Positions 6,718 to 10,030 of a DNA stretch of 10,030 nt are shown here, piece after piece. The stretch comes from DATKDU01 sp035512595 (GTDB lineage Bacteria; Planctomycetota; Planctomycetia; Pirellulales; Pirellulaceae). The stretch lies in assembly GCA_035512595.1 (NCBI GenBank), contig DATKDU010000212.1:1-10030 (forward strand). The letters run 5' to 3'. Below the pieces are notes generated by a model, which saw nothing but the letters and a program-made list of their open reading frames with translations, made no database searches and had not been told where the DNA came from. Position numbers and translations under genes: made by a program. Positions within the stretch are counted from its first letter, which is position 1, and the number at the start of each line of letters is the position of its first letter.

Positions 6718-8802
6718 ATGAGTCAGGATCAAGAGCCCCGCCGCAATCAGGATGGCGAGGGGCGCGGGCCCTCCGCGTTTAGCGTGCTGATCTGGATTGT
6801 CTTGACCAGCACCTGCATCGTGCTCGGCTTTTTTGCCGTCGCCCGTTACCTCCAGACGGAGCTCTCCCCCACGCAGTTGGCCCAATTGGTGGAAAAATAT
6901 GCCAAGGACCCGGGGCAGCCGCATTCTATCGACGTCGAACGGAAGGACCCCAAAGACCCCAATAAGAACCGCGTCTTTCGCTACTCGAACCTGCGGAACG
7001 TGGTCATTAGGGAAACGTCGATCACCGGCACGCTCGACGTGATCGAGCTCAAGAAGGAAGGAGATCAATGGGTTGAAGGTGCTTCCGAGAAAAAGGAAAT
7101 CAGCTTTCGCACCAATACCGAAAGAGAGGGGACCAAGTCGCGCGACGAAATGGTTTCGTCGCTGAAGGTCATCTCCGATCATCACTTCGACCTCAGTCCC
7201 AATCCCTGGGACACCTGGGCGCCGACCCTCCTCGTCGTTTTGTTGATCGGCGGCGTTCTGTACGTCGTCGCCCGCCGCATCTCCGGTCTCGGATCGCCGA
7301 TGGCCTTCGGCCGCAGCCGCGGACGACTCTACGCCCAAGAAGACCTCGGCGTCACGTTTGCCGACGCCGCCGGCATTGACGAAGCGGTCGAAGAAGTCCG
7401 CGAGGTGGTCGATTTCCTCCGCTCGCCCGAAAAATACCAGCGCCTCGGCGGCCGCATTCCCAAAGGGGTGCTGCTCGTTGGACCGCCGGGAACGGGCAAA
7501 ACGCTCTTAGCCAAGGCAATCGCCGGCGAAGCGGGAGTGCCGTTCTTCAGCCTGTCGGGCTCGGACTTCGTGGAGATGTTCGTCGGCGTCGGAGCGGCCC
7601 GCGTGCGGGACATGTTCCAGCAGGCCGAGAGCAAAGCCCCCTGCATCATCTTTATCGACGAGCTCGACGCCCTCGGCAAGAGCCGCGGCACCGGCATCGT
7701 CGGCGGGCACGACGAGCGCGAGCAGACGCTCAATGCGCTGCTCGTGGAGATGGACGGCTTCGGGTCCAATAGCGGCGTGATCGTGATGGCCGCCACCAAC
7801 CGGCCCGAGACGCTCGATCCGGCGCTGCTCCGTCCGGGACGATTCGACCGGCACGTACTCGTCGATCGGCCAGACATCAAGGGGCGCGAGGACATCCTCA
7901 AGGTCCACGTCAAGAATGTAAAACTCGATCCGAGCGTCGATTTGAGGGAGATCGCGGGAATCACGCCTGGCTTCGTCGGCGCCGACCTGGCCAACCTGGT
8001 CAATGAGGCGGCCCTGCTGGCGGCCCGCGGCATCAAGTCAGCGGTCGGGATGGAAGAATTCAACGAAGGGGTGGAGCGGGTCACCGCCGGCCTCGAAAAG
8101 AAGCAGCGGATCATGAACGAGGACGAGAAGCTCCGCGTGGCTTACCACGAAAGCGGCCATGCCCTCGTCGCCTACTGCCTCCCCAACACCGACCCGGTCC
8201 ACAAGGTCTCGATCATTCCCCGCGGCCTGGCGGCACTCGGCTACACGATGCAGCGCCCCGAAGGGGATCGCTTCCTGCTCACGCAGTCGGAGCTGGAAAG
8301 CCGCATCCAGGTGCTCTTGGCGGGCACGATGGCCGAGGAGATGATCTTCACCGACGTGTCCACCGGGGCCCAGAACGACCTGGAGCGGGCCACCGAGATC
8401 GCCTGCAGCATGGTGATGGAATACGGCATGAGCCGGCTGGGACGGGTGAATTACCGCGAGAGCAACCGCTCGCCGTTTCTGGCCGTTTCCGGCGGGGACG
8501 AAAAGGTCCGCTCCCACAGCGAGCAGACCGCCCGCGAGATCGACCAGGAAGTGCGGCGGATCATCGACGAAGGAATCGAACGGGCGAAGCACATCCTCGA
8601 AGTCCGCCGCCAGGCGCTGGAAGCGCTCACCCGCCGGCTGATCGAGGTCGAATCGATCGACGCCAGCGAATTGAAGCGGATCATCGAGGAGCATTCGCAA
8701 GGCCCGCACGTCGTACCTGGGACCTTGGCCGTCCCCGGCCGGTCGATCGTCAACGAGCCGGCCGAGCCGCCGCAAACGCCGGCGATCGAGCGGATCATTT
8801 GA
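6718..8802 (+). CDS. ftsH: ATP-dependent zinc metalloprotease FtsH
   Basis: FtsH is a hexameric AAA+ protease of the cytoplasmic membrane that extracts and degrades membrane proteins and unstable cytosolic regulators. The 694-residue product has membrane segments at about 20-43 and 168-185, flanking an external domain of about 124 residues that is longer than the E. coli one. Walker A is GPPGTGKT (255-262) and the pore loop is in FVEMFVGVGAARVRD. Walker B is IIFIDELDA (310-318), and the second region of homology is ATNRPETLDPALLRPGRFDR with Arg372 and Arg375. The protease site is HESGH (477-481), with Asp554 in GAQNDLERA as third zinc ligand. All catalytic residues are present. A Pro-rich tail follows about residue 660. 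The ATG at 6718 has only a weak Shine-Dalgarno. It diverges from dxr-rseP and overlaps the next gene's end by 8 bases. Confidence 0.97.
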   Translation: MSQDQEPRRNQDGEGRGPSAFSVLIWIVLTSTCIVLGFFAVARYLQTELSPTQLAQLVEKYAKDPGQPHSIDVERKDPKDPNKNRVFRYSNLRNVVIRETSITGTLDVIELKKEGDQWVEGASEKKEISFRTNTEREGTKSRDEMVSSLKVISDHHFDLSPNPWDTWAPTLLVVLLIGGVLYVVARRISGLGSPMAFGRSRGRLYAQEDLGVTFADAAGIDEAVEEVREVVDFLRSPEKYQRLGGRIPKGVLLVGPPGTGKTLLAKAIAGEAGVPFFSLSGSDFVEMFVGVGAARVRDMFQQAESKAPCIIFIDELDALGKSRGTGIVGGHDEREQTLNALLVEMDGFGSNSGVIVMAATNRPETLDPALLRPGRFDRHVLVDRPDIKGREDILKVHVKNVKLDPSVDLREIAGITPGFVGADLANLVNEAALLAARGIKSAVGMEEFNEGVERVTAGLEKKQRIMNEDEKLRVAYHESGHALVAYCLPNTDPVHKVSIIPRGLAALGYTMQRPEGDRFLLTQSELESRIQVLLAGTMAEEMIFTDVSTGAQNDLERATEIACSMVMEYGMSRLGRVNYRESNRSPFLAVSGGDEKVRSHSEQTAREIDQEVRRIIDEGIERAKHILEVRRQALEALTRRLIEVESIDASELKRIIEEHSQGPHVVPGTLAVPGRSIVNEPAEPPQTPAIERII

Positions 8803-10030
8803 CGCGCTCCTGTGGCGGGCCGACCTTTAGTTTGGCGTTGGCTTCCGCCGCCTCCAGGAACTCGCGGGCGTCCGGGTAATCGGGGTCGATTTCCAGCACG
8901 GCACGGAACTGTTCAGCCGCGGCAGTCCATTGACCGCGCTCCCAGTGAAGGATTGCCAGGTTCTCCCGCACTGCCACGAAGTCCGGAGACCGCTCGAGGA
9001 CTCGCTCGTACTGGCGCTGCGCTTCGTCCCACTTTCGCTGCTTGAGCAATAGATTGCCGTAGTTGTAGCGAATCAGGATGTTCTTCTCGTCCAAGGCCAG
9101 CGCCCGCTGAAAGAGCGCCGCAGCGTCATCGAACCGCTCCCTGCGGTACATGACGTCGGCCAGGTTGCCGTAGGTCATGGCATAATCGGGATCGAGCGAA
9201 ATCGCCTTTCGCAGGATGCTCTCCGCCCGATCCAGATCTTGAAGTTCGGCGTGCGTCATGGCCAGGCCAATGTGCCCGTCGGGGTCGCTGGGCCTCAGCT
9301 TGACCGCCCCTGCAAACGCGAGGGCGGCTTCGGGCAACTGCCCCTCGCTTCGCAGCCAGGTGCCTAAATTGATGTAGGCCATCTTGCACTCTGGGTTCTT
9401 GGCCAGCGTGTCGCGCCACAGCGTTTCCTGGTCCCAGTAGATCAGGCACTGCCGCCAGGTAAGGATCGCGAGCAGCACCAATAGCCCCGCTCCCAGCAGT
9501 TGGCCGGTGTGCGAGATGCCATACCTGGCTACGCCGGCTGCCCCCGCAGCCACGAACAGCACGATCAGTCCGATCGACGCCGCGTACTGAAAATGGTCCG
9601 CGACGAACGAGAATTTCATCGGGTAGACGTTGAAGAACCCCAGCGCGGGGAAGAGCGTGCCGCCGAAAAAGAGGGCCGCCGCCAGCGGCCCGCGGCCGAT
9701 CCGCTTCAGCAGCAGCAGCAATCCGGCGACGAGCCCAACGGCACTGATCGGGAACAGATACTGCCGCCAGTCTCCGGCGTCGATCTCCCAGCGCGGGTAC
9801 ATGAAAATCAGCGGGTAGGGAACGACGAGTTTGCCGGCGTAGAACCAGACCGCCCGGCCGGCGATCAGGCAGCGCTCGATCAGGGAAAAATCCCAGTCGG
9901 GACCGACCGCGCCGACTTGATGGCGCTCCAGATAAGCCGTGTGCAGGCCCAAAGGCACCGCCAATAGCAGCATCGGCGCCGCCAAGGCGACCTGCCGGAA
10001 CGACAAGGTCCCCTGCTTCCACCACAGGAC
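8795..10030 (-). CDS. Multi-pass membrane protein with C-terminal TPRs, 5' end missing
   Basis: The frame is open to the right edge, so 411 C-terminal residues are visible and the start lies outside the window. The TTG at 10006 is not a credible start because coding continues upstream of it. The first 200 residues hold about five hydrophobic segments, with loops such as WFYAGKLVVPYPLIFMYP and NVYPMKFSFVADHFQYAAS. This resembles the end of the membrane part of TMTC-like GT-C proteins common in Planctomycetota. Five 34-residue TPRs follow (about residues 212-382), for example YGNLADVMYRRERFDDAAALFQRAL, plus a capping helix. TPRs bind protein partners, and the TMTC-like architecture suggests protein O-glycosylation or envelope assembly, but the catalytic N-terminal loop is not visible. 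The architecture is sure; the function is not. Its stop codon overlaps the end of ftsH. Confidence 0.85.
   Translation of the reverse strand, partial: VLWWKQGTLSFRQVALAAPMLLLAVPLGLHTAYLERHQVGAVGPDWDFSLIERCLIAGRAVWFYAGKLVVPYPLIFMYPRWEIDAGDWRQYLFPISAVGLVAGLLLLLKRIGRGPLAAALFFGGTLFPALGFFNVYPMKFSFVADHFQYAASIGLIVLFVAAGAAGVARYGISHTGQLLGAGLLVLLAILTWRQCLIYWDQETLWRDTLAKNPECKMAYINLGTWLRSEGQLPEAALAFAGAVKLRPSDPDGHIGLAMTHAELQDLDRAESILRKAISLDPDYAMTYGNLADVMYRRERFDDAAALFQRALALDEKNILIRYNYGNLLLKQRKWDEAQRQYERVLERSPDFVAVRENLAILHWERGQWTAAAEQFRAVLEIDPDYPDAREFLEAAEANAKLKVGPPQERVK

Noticed and set aside
6564..6782. Small upstream frame in the ftsH leader (GTG start, 72 residues)
   Set aside because: It runs far into ftsH in another frame, lacks a ribosome binding site and has no recognisable features. 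The leader structure explains the region better.
6172..7338. Minus-strand frame across the dxr-ftsH gap
   Set aside because: It crosses both divergent promoters and the ftsH N-terminus, and is an antisense shadow of coding sequence.
9126..10025. Second minus-strand frame overlapping the TPR protein
   Set aside because: It is a shifted frame of the same gene, with no TPR or membrane pattern.

Overview
The window looks like chromosomal DNA of a GC-rich member of the Planctomycetota, probably Pirellulales-like. This is inferred from an unusually long RseP with several PDZ-like domains, a multi-pass membrane protein ending in TPRs, a small bacterial sulfotransferase and an apparently unpaired PAS histidine kinase. 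No 16S or other lineage marker is present, so the placement is tentative. I see no rRNA, tRNA, CRISPR array, transposase or phage gene.

Layout. Positions 1-81 hold three perfect copies and a stub of a 25-bp tandem repeat that enters from the left edge. It runs into the ribosome binding site of a small cupin dioxygenase gene (82-570, +). A 76-bp inverted element built from a 7-bp repeat (586-661) separates this gene from a sulfotransferase gene (670-1485, -). A PhoR-like histidine kinase (1634-2989, +) diverges from the sulfotransferase. A convergent gap with a terminator-like hairpin follows. Next comes a two-gene unit on the minus strand: dxr (5211-6371), overlapped by rseP (3088-5223). A 346-bp divergent intergenic region carries a candidate promoter for each direction and a long structured leader. 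It leads to ftsH (6718-8802, +). The last gene (8795 to the right edge, -) is the 3' part of a multi-pass membrane protein with C-terminal TPRs, and its stop codon overlaps that of ftsH.

How the genes relate. The core is envelope biology. Dxr makes methylerythritol phosphate for isoprenoids, including the undecaprenyl carrier. RseP cleaves membrane-embedded substrates such as anti-sigma factors. FtsH extracts and degrades membrane and cytosolic proteins. The two membrane metalloproteases face away from each other across one control region. The sulfotransferase, kinase, cupin and TPR membrane protein are each single units with no visible pathway partners here.

The least explained signals are non-coding: the repeat that supplies a ribosome binding site, the heptamer hairpin whose mismatches become G-U pairs only on one strand, and a long-range stem that could cover the ftsH translation start. 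I found no convincing new multi-gene system.
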